The notes beneath the pieces were generated by a model, which searched no databases, had not been told where the DNA came from, and was given only the letters and a program-made list of their open reading frames with translations. This document shows positions 1-9,710 of a DNA stretch of 42,342 bases, one piece after another. The position numbers and the translations under genes were made by a program. Source of the stretch: Roseivirga sp. (lineage in GTDB: Bacteria > Bacteroidota > Bacteroidia > Cytophagales > Cyclobacteriaceae); contig JAJCYM010000007.1 in NCBI GenBank assembly GCA_029262895.1, forward strand, positions 1 through 42,342. The letters are read 5' to 3'. Positions within the stretch are counted from its first letter, which is position 1, and each line of letters starts with the position of its first letter.

Positions 1-720
1 GTACTTGGAGTGGGAGTATTCTCAAGTTTAGTTCAACTAGTCTTTTTCATGGGCATTTTTATGTTCTTCGACTACTATCAGCGCTATGTGCAGAAGCAGA
101 AAGAGTTGAACAACGCCCAATTGTATGCCCTGAAAATGAAGCTGCACCCACACTTTTTATTCAACACACTGCACGCCATCTCTTCCATGATAGATTATAA
201 TAAAGAGGGAGCTCAGAAGATGTTAACCAGATTAGGTTCTCTGTTTAGGACTATTCTTGAAAATGAGCAGGAGCAGACGATTTCTTTGGAACAGGAACTT
301 AAGTACATTCAAGACTATCTGGAAATTGAGCAGGTAAGATTTGCCGAGCAATTGGAAGTAGAGTTTGAAATCGCAGAAGCTACGCTTGATGCGCGTGTAC
401 CGAGCCTGATTTTGCAACCATTGGTCGAGAATTCTATCAAACATGGTGTTTCTAAAATGACGGACCGGGGTAAAATCAGAATAGAAACGCGTATGATATC
501 CAATGGCAACGGGAAAAACAGGATTGCTCTAATCGTTTCAGATAACGGACAGGGCTTTGGGAATTCCGGTCAGAAGAACTTTGGAATAGGTATTAAGAAC
601 GTAGGCGATCGCCTCGCAAGACTGTACAATGAAGATTATCATTTCAACATAGGAGAGGGTGAAAAGAATGGAGCTGTGGCTGAAATAGAAATACCATATA
701 TAAAGAAGGAAATCGAATGA
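1..720 (+). CDS. LytS-type sensor histidine kinase, 5'-truncated by the window edge
   Basis: The reading frame is open from the first base, so this is the C-terminal part of a longer protein; the GTG at position 10 is probably not the true start. What remains begins with the end of a hydrophobic transmembrane stretch, followed by the His_kinase (PF06580-type) motif KLHPHFLFNTL, with the likely phosphoacceptor histidine at bases 151-153. An N box (QPLVENSIKHG) and a glycine-rich ATP lid (DNGQGFG, then GIGIKNVGDRL) show a complete GHKL ATPase domain. Such kinases autophosphorylate and pass phosphate to LytTR regulators. The stop overlaps the next gene by 4 nt (ATGA), so the pair is translationally coupled and almost certainly forms one two-component system. 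The signal sensed is unknown because the N-terminal sensor region is outside the window. Confidence 0.93.
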   Translation, partial: VLGVGVFSSLVQLVFFMGIFMFFDYYQRYVQKQKELNNAQLYALKMKLHPHFLFNTLHAISSMIDYNKEGAQKMLTRLGSLFRTILENEQEQTISLEQELKYIQDYLEIEQVRFAEQLEVEFEIAEATLDARVPSLILQPLVENSIKHGVSKMTDRGKIRIETRMISNGNGKNRIALIVSDNGQGFGNSGQKNFGIGIKNVGDRLARLYNEDYHFNIGEGEKNGAVAEIEIPYIKKEIE

Positions 721-1478
721 TGATCACCGTTCTTATAGTAGATGACGAACTTCCAGCCCGAAAGAGGGTGGTAAAACTTCTTGAGAATCATGAGGACATC
801 CGAATCATTGGAGAATGCAATAATGCCAAGGATGCTATCCAAGAGATAGAGCGAATGGCCCCGGACCTTGTGTTTCTGGATATCCAAATGCCGGATATGG
901 ATGGGTTTTCTGTGGTTTCCAGGGTGCGGATGGAGATGCCTCCTCATTTTATTTTCGCCACTGCCTATGACCAGTATGCGCTGAAAGCTTTTGACGTTTG
1001 CGCAGTGGATTATTTATTAAAGCCTTTTGATAGAGAACGATTTGATGCAGCATTGACAAGAGGCCGGGATCAAATCAAATTAAGACATACCAAGGATTTC
1101 AATAAGAAACTCGTTGATCTGGTAAAGCTGTATCAGCGTGATCAAACCTCTTTTCTGGAAATATTTACAGTTAAGTACAAAGGCAGAGACAAGTTTATCG
1201 CTGTGGAAGAGGTCTATTATGTTGAGGCCTCCGGCAACTATGTGACCTTGCACCTTGAAGAAGAGAAACACCTGTATCGAATTACCATGAACGAGTTAGA
1301 GCAACAACTATCTCCTCGTTCGTTTATTCGAGTGCATCGCTCCCTGATTATCAACAAACGTTATATTAAGTCCACAAAATACTTGTCCAAGAATGAGTAC
1401 AGCTTTACGCTCAAGAATGGGAAAAAACTTATCTCTGGAAGAGTGTACAAAGAGAAGATTGACGAATTTCTTGGATAA
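717..1478 (+). CDS. LytTR-family response regulator
   Basis: A 253-aa two-domain regulator. The receiver domain (about residues 4-120) has the acidic pair DD in VLIVDDE, the phosphoacceptor Asp55 in LVFLDIQMPD, and the conserved lysine in LLKPFD. The C-terminal LytTR DNA-binding domain (about 148-253) shows the family hallmarks YVEASGNYVTLHL and FIRVHRSLIINKRYI. It starts with ATGATG inside the stop of the upstream kinase gene, the classic coupled arrangement. Phosphorylation by that kinase is expected to dimerise it on direct-repeat DNA sites. Targets cannot be read from the sequence; the DUF5916 gene immediately downstream is a candidate but lies 142 nt away with a separate leader. Confidence 0.95.
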   Translation: MMITVLIVDDELPARKRVVKLLENHEDIRIIGECNNAKDAIQEIERMAPDLVFLDIQMPDMDGFSVVSRVRMEMPPHFIFATAYDQYALKAFDVCAVDYLLKPFDRERFDAALTRGRDQIKLRHTKDFNKKLVDLVKLYQRDQTSFLEIFTVKYKGRDKFIAVEEVYYVEASGNYVTLHLEEEKHLYRITMNELEQQLSPRSFIRVHRSLIINKRYIKSTKYLSKNEYSFTLKNGKKLISGRVYKEKIDEFLG

Positions 1479-1592
1479 ACGAGCTGTGAGTTGCCAGTGA
1501 CGAGCTTAGGCTCAAAGCTCAAAGCTCACAACTTCCTTTACATACCATTCCTTCCTGATTACCACATTTAAATTCTAGACCAGGCCTTGTCC

Positions 1593-1617
1593 AACTAGTT
1601 TCACTAAAAAATTAGTT
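1593..1617 (+). promoter_or_regulatory. Possible hairpin just upstream of the DUF5916 start codon
   Basis: The arms AACTAGTTT (1593-1601) and AAATTAGTT (1609-1617) are complementary at 8 of 9 positions with a 7-nt loop, and end 3 nt before the ATG at 1621. A stem here would cover the ribosome-binding region. The sequence is AT-rich, so chance is a real possibility. The rest of the 1479-1620 gap contains a short GCTCAAA-type tandem repeat around 1510-1528 and no convincing promoter. Confidence 0.25.
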
Positions 1618-1620
1618 GAT

Positions 1621-3858
1621 ATGAAGGTCAAAAACTCAAAACAACTGATTATGGTGGTCGTGTTATTGATCACAAATCAGTTACATGCCCAAAAAACTTT
1701 CGATGTAAAAAGAACAACAGAAAGCGAAGTCAAGATAGATGGGTTTTTAAATGAATCATTTTGGCAAACGGCACAAAAAATACCGCTGGGTTGGGAAACA
1801 AGCCCTGGTAACAACTTGCCTTCAGAGGTGAGCACTGATCTGAGGATTGCTTTTGACGATGAGAATCTCTATTTCTCGTTTCAGGCATTTGATCCAAATC
1901 CAAAGCAGATCAGAGCGATTATTAATGACAGGGATAAATTGGATGACAATGATTTTGTTAGCCTGTTCCTTGACCCATTCAACGATTCCCGAAGAGCATT
2001 TTCATTTTCAATAAATCCACTTGGAGTTCAGCAAGATGGTGTTTTTGATGAACAAGAAGGAGAGGTGGATACTTCCTGGGATGCCATTTGGAAATCCGCT
2101 GGCAGAATTACGGATGAGGGGTACATTGTAGAAGCCGTCATTCCGTTTAAGTCTTTGCGCTTTCCCAGTACTGATGATGTTCAATCCTGGAGATTTTTTG
2201 CCATTCGGGTTTATCCAAGAAGTTTGGAAAAATTACTTAGGTCAAACCCACTTGATCTGGGTAATAGTTGCACCCTTTGTCAAGGTAATCTGATTGCTGG
2301 CCTAAAGGGAATTAAGCCTGGAAGAAACCTGGAATTGATTCCAACATTAACTACCAGCAGGACTGATGAAAGGCAAGGTTTTCCCGAGGGAGACTTGAGT
2401 AAAGGAGAATATAAGACCAACGTGGGTTTTGACGTGAGGTGGGGGATCACGACAGACCTCACATTGAATGCCACCATAAATCCGGATTTTTCTCAAGTGG
2501 AGGCTGATGCCGCACAATTAGATATCAACAACAGGTTTGCACTTCAGTTTCCTGAAAAGCGGCCATTCTTTTTAGAAGGGGCAGATTTTTTTAATACGCC
2601 TTTGCCAGTATTCTTTAGCAGAACCATTGTTGATCCTACTTTTGGAGCAAAGGTGACAGGTAAGGTTTCCAAGAATGCCGTGGGCCTTCTGGCTACCAAG
2701 GACAGGTTCAATAGCTTGATTCTCCCAGGATTTCGCAACTCGAATTCCACTACCATAGAAGACGAAGTGACTACCGTTGTGGGCAGATTTAGGCGCGATA
2801 TTGGTGTTAATTCGAATATAGGTGTTATGTACACTGGTCGTGAAGGGACTGATTATCACAATCGCCTTGTCAGCATTGATGCCTTCTTAAGGCCCTCCGA
2901 TCCTCTGACTATAAGATTGCAGTACACTCATTCAGAAACGCGGTACCCTAATCCTATGGCGACTCAATTTTCACAACCTTCAGGAGACTTTGGTGGTAAT
3001 GCCATTAGCGCATTTGTCAACTATAGCACGCGGAACTGGGAGATTGACGGTATTTTTGAAAGCAGAGGTTCAGGATTCAGAGCAGACGCTGGGTTTGTGC
3101 CGCAGGTAGATTACAGAAGATATCGGTTCAATGTTGAGCGCGCTTTTTGGCCCGAGGATGGGTCATGGTATAACAACATCACTGTGAGTGCAGGAGGTTT
3201 TAAACGGGAATCAATCAATGGCGAACTTGATCAAAGTGGCTTTTGGATTAATCCGAACTTTAAAGGTCCATGGCAAAGTAATATTTGGTTAAATCCGGAC
3301 ATCAATTGGCAACGCTATGAAGGTGTTACTTATGAGATGGTAAGACTTTGGGGAGGATTCGATATTCAACCGCTTGGAGGGTTGGGCTTCAATGGCTTCT
3401 TTAATATAGGTCCTGCAGTGGATTTCGAGAATGGAAGAAAGGCTGATAATTTTCAATTCAAACTTGAGACAGATATCCGTATAGGACGACATATCGATAT
3501 GTCGATCAACCATCGATTGCTTAAGCTGCATCTGAACGGCAACAAGATCTTTAATGCCAATATTTCTCAGGCTTCCTTGTCCTATAATTTTAATGTCAGA
3601 ACCTTCTTAAGGGTTGTTTTGCAATATAGGTACACTGGCAGAAATCCTGGTTTATTCAATGACAATACCGTAAACCGAGTGGATCAGAGGGTATTTGCCC
3701 AAGTCCTCTTATCATACAAATTGAACCCACAGTCAGTCATATTTCTTGGCTATGTCGATAATCATCAGGGCTGGACAAACCGGGACTTTAGAGAACAGGC
3801 ATTAACGCAATTGAACCAGACTTTGTTCTTTAAAATTGGCTATGCCTGGAGGCCATGA
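1621..3858 (+). CDS. DUF5916 outer-membrane protein with CBM9-like N-terminal domain
   Basis: A 745-aa exported protein. A signal peptide of about 23 residues ends at LHAQ. Residues about 25-220 resemble the family-9 carbohydrate-binding/DOMON-like fold (SEVKIDGFLNESFWQ; then LRIAFDDENLYFSFQAFD, DDFVSLFLDPF), and the rest matches the DUF5916 pattern with NPDFSQVEADAAQLDINNRF and FPEKRPFFLEGADFF. The C-terminal half is a series of alternating, aromatic-rich strands, as expected for an outer-membrane beta barrel, and ends at YAWRP. This architecture is common in Bacteroidota, but its function is not established; binding of a sugar or other ligand at the surface is an inference. It stands alone between the two-component system and the TolB-like gene. 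Confidence 0.85.
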   Translation: MKVKNSKQLIMVVVLLITNQLHAQKTFDVKRTTESEVKIDGFLNESFWQTAQKIPLGWETSPGNNLPSEVSTDLRIAFDDENLYFSFQAFDPNPKQIRAIINDRDKLDDNDFVSLFLDPFNDSRRAFSFSINPLGVQQDGVFDEQEGEVDTSWDAIWKSAGRITDEGYIVEAVIPFKSLRFPSTDDVQSWRFFAIRVYPRSLEKLLRSNPLDLGNSCTLCQGNLIAGLKGIKPGRNLELIPTLTTSRTDERQGFPEGDLSKGEYKTNVGFDVRWGITTDLTLNATINPDFSQVEADAAQLDINNRFALQFPEKRPFFLEGADFFNTPLPVFFSRTIVDPTFGAKVTGKVSKNAVGLLATKDRFNSLILPGFRNSNSTTIEDEVTTVVGRFRRDIGVNSNIGVMYTGREGTDYHNRLVSIDAFLRPSDPLTIRLQYTHSETRYPNPMATQFSQPSGDFGGNAISAFVNYSTRNWEIDGIFESRGSGFRADAGFVPQVDYRRYRFNVERAFWPEDGSWYNNITVSAGGFKRESINGELDQSGFWINPNFKGPWQSNIWLNPDINWQRYEGVTYEMVRLWGGFDIQPLGGLGFNGFFNIGPAVDFENGRKADNFQFKLETDIRIGRHIDMSINHRLLKLHLNGNKIFNANISQASLSYNFNVRTFLRVVLQYRYTGRNPGLFNDNTVNRVDQRVFAQVLLSYKLNPQSVIFLGYVDNHQGWTNRDFREQALTQLNQTLFFKIGYAWRP

Positions 3859-3934
3859 TCTTTGCCTTAACATTTTGTTAACTAAGAGAGGTCCATTTAA
3901 TTGTTATACTTGATTTTTAAAAGAGAACTAAGAG

Positions 3935-4813
3935 ATGAATTTGTTTCTGAAATTGTGCCGTTCGGCTTTTTTGTTTGTGCTTGTCCTTGAAATTTCCTTG
4001 ACAGCGCTGAAGAGTCAAGATGCTAAGGCTTCATTCTTCCACCCGGCAGTTTCTGTGCAGGGAACGGTTGCTTTTGATTCTAATTTGGAAGGTAAACCGG
4101 CTGTCTTCATAATTAGCGAAAACGGCTCCTTTTCACGAATAAGTCCCCCGGAAGTGCTGAGTAGTCATCCTGCCTGGTCAAAGGACGGCCGTTTTTTGTC
4201 ATACGAATCCTTTCGCGAGGGAAACGTTGATATTTATGTCTATGATATTCAAACGAAAAAGGAGCACAGGCTTACGGATAGTGATTCAGCTGATGACATC
4301 TCCAAATGGGGCGTTGGTAATGAAGTTCTGTTTGCATCCAATCGCTCAGGTGCCGTAAGGATATATGAGAAGAGGTTTGAAAGCTCAGAAGATCCGGTTA
4401 TGCTCACGACAAAACTGGACCGTGTGATTTACCCGGTACCCTCACCTGATGGCGAGATGATTCTCTTTTCTACTGTTTTTGATGGTGATGTCGAGTTAAT
4501 GGTGGCTGATAGGCAGTTTAATGATGTCAGACGTTTGACCTACAGTAAGGGGTATGATGCCTGGGGAAGCTGGTCGTCTGATGGAAAGACCATAGTATTT
4601 ACCTCTGGCCGTTCAGGTTCTAATGAAATTTATTTGATCAACGTGGATGGGTCCGGTCTAAAGCAGATCACTCATAATACCGAGAATAGTGCCATGCCCT
4701 CATTCTCAGTTGATGGATCATCGGTGATATTTATGTCAAGGCAAAATGGAGCGCCTTCAAAAATTTATCAGATTAACCTCGAAACCAAGGTCCAAAAGGT
4801 CCTGACAAAATAA
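3935..4813 (+). CDS. Exported TolB-like beta-propeller protein (PD40 repeats)
   Basis: A 292-aa protein with an N-terminal hydrophobic signal segment (LFVLVLEISLTAL). It then has several WD40-like PD40 blades, seen as HPAWSKDGRFLSYES, YPVPSPDGEMILFST, WGSWSSDGKTIVFTSGRSG and MPSFSVDGSSVIFMS. Blades of this kind form the C-terminal propeller of TolB and many periplasmic scaffolds; no amidohydrolase or peptidase domain is attached, so it is probably a binding or scaffold protein. It is related to the second TolB-like gene in the window. It precedes a permease gene by 120 nt, a neighbourhood repeated later in the window, suggesting these propellers work with the envelope permeases. Confidence 0.82.
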   Translation: MNLFLKLCRSAFLFVLVLEISLTALKSQDAKASFFHPAVSVQGTVAFDSNLEGKPAVFIISENGSFSRISPPEVLSSHPAWSKDGRFLSYESFREGNVDIYVYDIQTKKEHRLTDSDSADDISKWGVGNEVLFASNRSGAVRIYEKRFESSEDPVMLTTKLDRVIYPVPSPDGEMILFSTVFDGDVELMVADRQFNDVRRLTYSKGYDAWGSWSSDGKTIVFTSGRSGSNEIYLINVDGSGLKQITHNTENSAMPSFSVDGSSVIFMSRQNGAPSKIYQINLETKVQKVLTK

Positions 4814-4933
4814 GGGAAAGATAAGGGCAAAATAGGCTTCCCATTCGTCACTAAACTTCCTGACAGTCAATTTTAGGCAGCTTTCACTAATTGGCATGAG
4901 TAAATACATACATCACAATACCAAATCAATCAG

Positions 4934-7339
4934 ATGATTCGTAACAGCCTCAAAATTTTCATGCGGTCTTTTATTAGGGAGAAGCGCTATTCCCTTGTTA
5001 ACACTATTGGACTAGGAATAGGCATCTCAGCCTTCTTACTGATAAGCCTATATGTTAAATCAGAACTTGAATATGATAAGTTTCACGAAAAGAGTGACAG
5101 AATCTATAGGGTGCTCTACCAGTCTATTAATCCGACCAATAGCCTGACTTGGGCCAGGTCCGGTCCGGGTATGGCAGCGGACATTCGAACCAACTATCCC
5201 GAGGTAGAATATGCCGTACGGATTCTGGCCGGCAAAAATGTACTTGATCCGGATCCTTTGGTTTCACACGGTGAAGTACAGTTTCTGGAACCCAAATTGT
5301 TTTTTGCTGACTCAGACTTCTTCAATGTTTTTAGCTTTAAAACCTTGGATGGGAGCAGTATTCCCTTTTCAGATCCTTATGATGTTGTATTAACAGCATC
5401 AACCGCCAAAAAGTATTTCCGAAATCAGAATCCCATTGGAGAGACACTTGATATTGCAGGAAGAGGTCAATATACTGTGAAACAGGTGATTGAGGACATT
5501 CCGTCCAACTCACACTTTCATTTTGATCTGATTGCGAATTTTCAATCTCACAGTACGAGTAAAGATCAAAGTTGGACCTGGACCAGGGTGTACACTTATC
5601 TGCTTTTGAAAGAGAATGTGTCGACCACTGCCTTACAAACGCGACTTCAGGCTTCAATGGACAGATATCAGCAAGGACGCAGCTTCAATGGGTTGAGTTA
5701 TGCCGAATGGAAAGAAGCTGGGAATGCGTCAAATACTTCGCTTCAACCACTCGAATCCATTCATTTAAACTCCAATAATGCTTCTGAGTTTGAATCTGGG
5801 GGTGATATGGCTTATGTACGCCTGTTTCTAATCGTGGCAATGCTGGTGTTGTTCTTGGCTTCCATCAACTTTGTTAATTTGTCGACCGCCAAGGCTACCA
5901 AGAGGGCAAAGGAAGTAGGTGTCAAGAAGGCACTGGGGGCAAGGCGGAAGCAACTGGTCAGTCAGTTTATCCTCGAATCAGTGCTCACCTGTGTGATTGC
6001 TACATTATTAGCCGTTGTGGTTACCATATTAACTTTTCCATATCTCAATGATATGGTGGGTAATCGCATTGCCGACCCTGAAATATCACCTTGGTGGTTT
6101 GGGCTGGGAGCGGTTTTCATTCTGTTTCTTGGCACCCTATCCGGTGCATACCCTGCATTTTACCTCTCACGCTTTCAACCCCTCAAAGTACTTAAGGCAG
6201 GTGGTGGTGCCCAAGGAAAGAAGTCTGCATTGAGAAATGCCCTGACCATAGTGCAATTCTGTACTTCAATAGGTTTGGTGATTGCGACTTTCACCATCTA
6301 CAATCAGGTGAATTATATGAAGAATAAGGACAAGGGCTTTACTGGTAAATTGATGGTGCTTGACAGGTCCAATGTCCTGGATGATAAAACCGAGGCCTTC
6401 AAAACTGCGCTGAAGCAGAGCCCTTTGATTGAACAGGCCTCAGCCTCAAGCACAGTGCCAGGCAGTTGGATAGGGAGCGTGAATCTCTACCCACTATCGG
6501 GGACCATAGCCGACCGACTTGTTGTTGAGCCTATTTTTACTGATTTTGAATTTGATGAAACCTACGATTTCGAGTTTGTTCAGGGAAGGGGTTTTTCTAA
6601 GGATTTTGCCTCCGACTCATTAGCTGTTATAATCAATGAGGCCGCATTCAAGGCCTATGGTATGGAGAGTATTGAGGGTGAGTATTTGCAGGGATGGCAA
6701 TCTGCTCCACATCCGATAGTTGGCGTGGTGAAAGACTTTAACCAGAAATCGGCCAAGGAGAAGGTGGTCCCAATGGTGATTTTTGTCAACTTTTTTCCAT
6801 CGATGCAGAATATGACAATTCGTATGAGCACTTCGAATTCAAAGGCTTCTATCGACTGGGTTCAAAAAACCTGGGATAGATTTGTTCCATCTGAGCCATT
6901 GATGTACTCATTTATGGACGATAATTTCAACCGACTTTATCGTAGTGAGATTGAGACAGGGAATCTTTTTTCTGCACTGAGCACCTTGGCTATTTTGATT
7001 GCGGGACTGGGACTGTTTGGCATGGTGACCTTTACTACCGAACAGCGAAGTAAGGAGTTTGCGATTCGAAAAGTGCTCGGTGCCACCTCAAGAGTGATTT
7101 TCTCTTTGCTTGGAAAAGAATTTGGCAAACTAATTTCTGTAGCGTTGGTTCTGGCGGTGCCCCTTGTTTATTTCTTGATGGATTCCTGGCTAGATAATTT
7201 TGCCCACAGAACCACGGTTCCCGCATGGGCAATTTTTGTGGCCAGCCTTGTGGTAATTATGGTGACTTTGGTGGCGGTGACTGGGAAAACGATCAAAACT
7301 GCTTTAGAAAATCCAGTAAAGGGATTGCGTGAGGAATAG
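4934..7339 (+). CDS. MacB/FtsX-type ABC transporter permease (no adjacent ATPase)
   Basis: An 801-aa membrane protein with the duplicated layout of Bacteroidota MacB-like permeases. It has an N-terminal transmembrane helix (NTIGLGIGISAFLLISLYV), a periplasmic MacB core beginning SELEYDKFHEKSDRIYRV, and an FtsX block with three helices around residues 290-420 carrying STAKATKRAKEVGVKKALGA. A second periplasmic domain follows, then a second FtsX block carrying EQRSKEFAIRKVLGA, ending NPVKGLREE. Family members pair with a LolD/MacB-type ATPase to move lipoproteins, peptides or drugs, or act in signalling by mechanotransmission. No ATPase is encoded in this window, so a partner must be supplied in trans. 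Substrate unknown. Confidence 0.9.
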   Translation: MIRNSLKIFMRSFIREKRYSLVNTIGLGIGISAFLLISLYVKSELEYDKFHEKSDRIYRVLYQSINPTNSLTWARSGPGMAADIRTNYPEVEYAVRILAGKNVLDPDPLVSHGEVQFLEPKLFFADSDFFNVFSFKTLDGSSIPFSDPYDVVLTASTAKKYFRNQNPIGETLDIAGRGQYTVKQVIEDIPSNSHFHFDLIANFQSHSTSKDQSWTWTRVYTYLLLKENVSTTALQTRLQASMDRYQQGRSFNGLSYAEWKEAGNASNTSLQPLESIHLNSNNASEFESGGDMAYVRLFLIVAMLVLFLASINFVNLSTAKATKRAKEVGVKKALGARRKQLVSQFILESVLTCVIATLLAVVVTILTFPYLNDMVGNRIADPEISPWWFGLGAVFILFLGTLSGAYPAFYLSRFQPLKVLKAGGGAQGKKSALRNALTIVQFCTSIGLVIATFTIYNQVNYMKNKDKGFTGKLMVLDRSNVLDDKTEAFKTALKQSPLIEQASASSTVPGSWIGSVNLYPLSGTIADRLVVEPIFTDFEFDETYDFEFVQGRGFSKDFASDSLAVIINEAAFKAYGMESIEGEYLQGWQSAPHPIVGVVKDFNQKSAKEKVVPMVIFVNFFPSMQNMTIRMSTSNSKASIDWVQKTWDRFVPSEPLMYSFMDDNFNRLYRSEIETGNLFSALSTLAILIAGLGLFGMVTFTTEQRSKEFAIRKVLGATSRVIFSLLGKEFGKLISVALVLAVPLVYFLMDSWLDNFAHRTTVPAWAIFVASLVVIMVTLVAVTGKTIKTALENPVKGLREE

Positions 7340-7432
7340 GGGCTTCCCATTAATCACAAATTGGCCTACCCAACATTCAATTGCGGATTTTACCTCCTCT
7401 CGTGCGTAAGTTTCTATAAAGAAAGATCAGCC

Positions 7433-8536
7433 ATGGTTCACATTCTAGTCTCGCTTATTTCGCTTATCTCAATTGACCGTGCAACGGTGGAAATAACCTA
7501 TTCGGTAGATTCAAAGAGCATAGTGATTGAGGGAATAAGCACTGTTGACTTTCAAAAAATTGAAAATGGAATTGCCTTCTACTTTGGAGATTTGACTGAA
7601 GTCTCTGATCATCCTCAGATCATAGGTGGACTCGAATTGAAAGGCCATGTGCTACATTTCAAACCAAAATATGGGCTTAACCCCGGTAGCTCCTACACAG
7701 TAATCGTCAGTCATAGTCTGTTGATGCAATCAAAAAGGGACTTTAAATCGGTGATTACCATTCCGGATAGGGTGATACAATCAAAGGCCTACGTCCAGAA
7801 TGTCTATCCATCAGCTTCCGAACTCCCCATGAATCAACTGAAACTCTACATTGAGTTTTCAGCCCCTATGAGAATGGGCAATGCCTATAAGCATATTCGC
7901 TTGTACAAAATGCCAGAAGAAAAACTGGAAGATGAAGCCTTTCTAACGATGCCCGAGGAACTTTGGGACCCCGAACGAAAAAGGCTCACCATTTTCTTTG
8001 ATCCGGGTAGAATAAAGCGAGGGGTGCAGCCTAACCTTCAACTTGGATTGCCCTTGGTTCAAGGCAACCGATACAAGCTAGTGGTGGATAAAGATTGGCT
8101 GGATGCCAATGGTGCCATATTGGTCGAAGGGTTCGAAAAGGAATTTGAGGTGGTGGGTGTAGATCGACAATCTCCCGATCCGCAGACCTGGGATATTACG
8201 AGTCCGACCCCTGGCACACGTGAGACACTGACAATAGACTTCAAAGAGCCTATTGACTTTGGTCTGTTGAACTCTGCCATAGTGTTGATCAATGAGCAAG
8301 AGGAGGTTGTGTCGGGAGAAATCGCCATCACAGATTCTGAACAAAAGTGGAATTTCATACCGCATAAAAACTGGAAGATGGAGGAATACAATCTGGTGAT
8401 CAACGCCTGGCTTGAAGACCTGGCAGGTAACAATTTGAAACGAAAATTTGATGTTGACTTAAATGATCCAAAAGACACACCCAAAAATTTGACTGAGGTG
8501 ATTATTCCTATACAAATAAGTGTTCAAAACAACTGA
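7433..8536 (+). CDS. Exported Ig-like (SbsA/Big_5-type) domain protein
   Basis: The frame is open from a TTG at 7361, but the ATG at 7433 is preferred because it places a hydrophobic export-like segment (MVHILVSLISLISI) at the N terminus; this gives 367 aa. The body has Ig-like repeats with the motif IEFSAPMRMGNAYKHIRLY and a highly patterned stretch, LWDPERKRLTIFFDPGRIKRG, then GNRYKLVVDKDWLDANG, GTRETLTIDFKEPIDFGLL and LEDLAGNNLKRKFDVDLNDP. From memory similar proteins occur in several phyla, but I know of no assigned function. The stop is 7 nt before the next start, and the following three genes are 12-16 nt apart, so it probably heads a four-gene operon of exported proteins. Confidence 0.75.
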   Translation: MVHILVSLISLISIDRATVEITYSVDSKSIVIEGISTVDFQKIENGIAFYFGDLTEVSDHPQIIGGLELKGHVLHFKPKYGLNPGSSYTVIVSHSLLMQSKRDFKSVITIPDRVIQSKAYVQNVYPSASELPMNQLKLYIEFSAPMRMGNAYKHIRLYKMPEEKLEDEAFLTMPEELWDPERKRLTIFFDPGRIKRGVQPNLQLGLPLVQGNRYKLVVDKDWLDANGAILVEGFEKEFEVVGVDRQSPDPQTWDITSPTPGTRETLTIDFKEPIDFGLLNSAIVLINEQEEVVSGEIAITDSEQKWNFIPHKNWKMEEYNLVINAWLEDLAGNNLKRKFDVDLNDPKDTPKNLTEVIIPIQISVQNN

Positions 8537-8543
8537 TAAAACC

Positions 8544-9698
8544 ATGAAAAAACTTGTCCTGATATGTCTGTGCGCTGTTTTTGCGTTTTCCTTTGATGTT
8601 AAAGAGGATGCCATCAGTAGTGATTACAAAGATGCCTTTACTTTGGGCACTCCTGAAATAAAGTCAATGTCGAAACTAACCTTTGGTCCGAATGGCATTC
8701 TGTTCCTTGGGGATTCAAAAGGGGCATCTGTTTATGCTTTTGATTTCAAGGATAATCAGAAATCAGCAAAGGCCACCGCCATCAACATCAAAGATATTGA
8801 TCAGAAAATTGGAGCGCTTTTGGGAAGGAACAGACAGGACATTCTGATTCATGATATGGCAGTAAACCCCATTTCGCAGAATATATATATCACTGTTTCC
8901 TATGGTGGAGAAAACAGTGACGAGAGGGATATTTTTGATCCAAATTATGTGAATGATGCCTCGTTGTTGATGAGGATAGATGTGACAGGTGAAATCTCCG
9001 AGGTTGAATTGGATGAGGTCTATTTCAGTCAATTGAAGCTATCAAATGTACTGTCTTCAAAAGAGAAGTTCAGAAGCGGACGATCAAAAAACGTATATAC
9101 CATTCGCTACCTGAGTTTTGATGATGGCAAGCTCTATATATCAGGTCTATCGAACGAGGAATTTTCCTCTACCTTCAGAATAGCACCATTTCCATTTAAT
9201 GAAAAGCAGAGTGTCACGGGAGTAGAGTTCTATCATGGAGCTCATGGGCAGTATGAAACCAGCTCACCAATCAACACCTTCATTAAGCATGAAATCAATG
9301 GAAAGGACCACTTGCTTGCTGCTTATTCCTGTACCCCAATGATTGTGGTGCCTATCGATGAGCTTAGGGATGGAAAGAAAATCAGAGCAAGGACAGTTGC
9401 AGAAATAGGCCCTGGGAGTCATCCAATTGATATTCGGACTTATTCTAAGGCCGGTAAGGAGTACATTCTTATAGCAAATTCAACGCGTGGTTTGATCAGA
9501 ATGAATCCAGCAGACTTGAATGCTCAAAAAGGTACCATCAGTCGACCTACCTCGAAAGCCGGTGTGCCATACAAGACCTTAATTCCTGGTCGTCATTTGA
9601 AGCAACTGGATATGTTAAATAAGAACTATGCACTTGTTCTCAAACGGACCCAAAGCAATGGCTTTGACTTGGAGTCAATTGCGGTCGAGGAATTTTAA
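8544..9698 (+). CDS. Exported propeller-like protein of unknown function (paralogue 1, single cysteine)
   Basis: A 384-aa protein starting at the ATG at 8544. A GTG at 8520 in the same frame would overlap the upstream gene and add residues before the signal peptide. The signal peptide is MKKLVLICLCAVFAFSF. The mature part is clearly paralogous to the gene at 10600-11703; both contain FGPxxILFxGD, DMAVNPxSxN, GLSNEEFSS, PFPFNE, HG-x3-ET-x2-PI, a CTP motif and TVAEIGxG. The motif spacing suggests a beta-propeller, but I do not recognise a named family. Apart from the signal peptide its only cysteine is in AAYSCTPM, and the paralogue has the equivalent one. Gaps of 7 and 12 nt to its neighbours indicate co-transcription with an Ig-like and a TolB-like gene. 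Confidence 0.8.
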   Translation: MKKLVLICLCAVFAFSFDVKEDAISSDYKDAFTLGTPEIKSMSKLTFGPNGILFLGDSKGASVYAFDFKDNQKSAKATAINIKDIDQKIGALLGRNRQDILIHDMAVNPISQNIYITVSYGGENSDERDIFDPNYVNDASLLMRIDVTGEISEVELDEVYFSQLKLSNVLSSKEKFRSGRSKNVYTIRYLSFDDGKLYISGLSNEEFSSTFRIAPFPFNEKQSVTGVEFYHGAHGQYETSSPINTFIKHEINGKDHLLAAYSCTPMIVVPIDELRDGKKIRARTVAEIGPGSHPIDIRTYSKAGKEYILIANSTRGLIRMNPADLNAQKGTISRPTSKAGVPYKTLIPGRHLKQLDMLNKNYALVLKRTQSNGFDLESIAVEEF

Positions 9699-9710
9699 AA
9701 TCAAAGAAAT

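Noticed and set aside
3874-3912. TTTG and TATACTTG as a promoter for the first TolB-like gene
   Set aside because: The spacing is 27 nt and the -7 box has a mismatch in the core; too weak to call.
4835-7351. GGCTTCCCATT occurring just after two stop codons (4835-4845 and 7341-7351)
   Set aside because: Only 11 nt match, there is no inverted structure and no third copy was noticed, so chance is likely.
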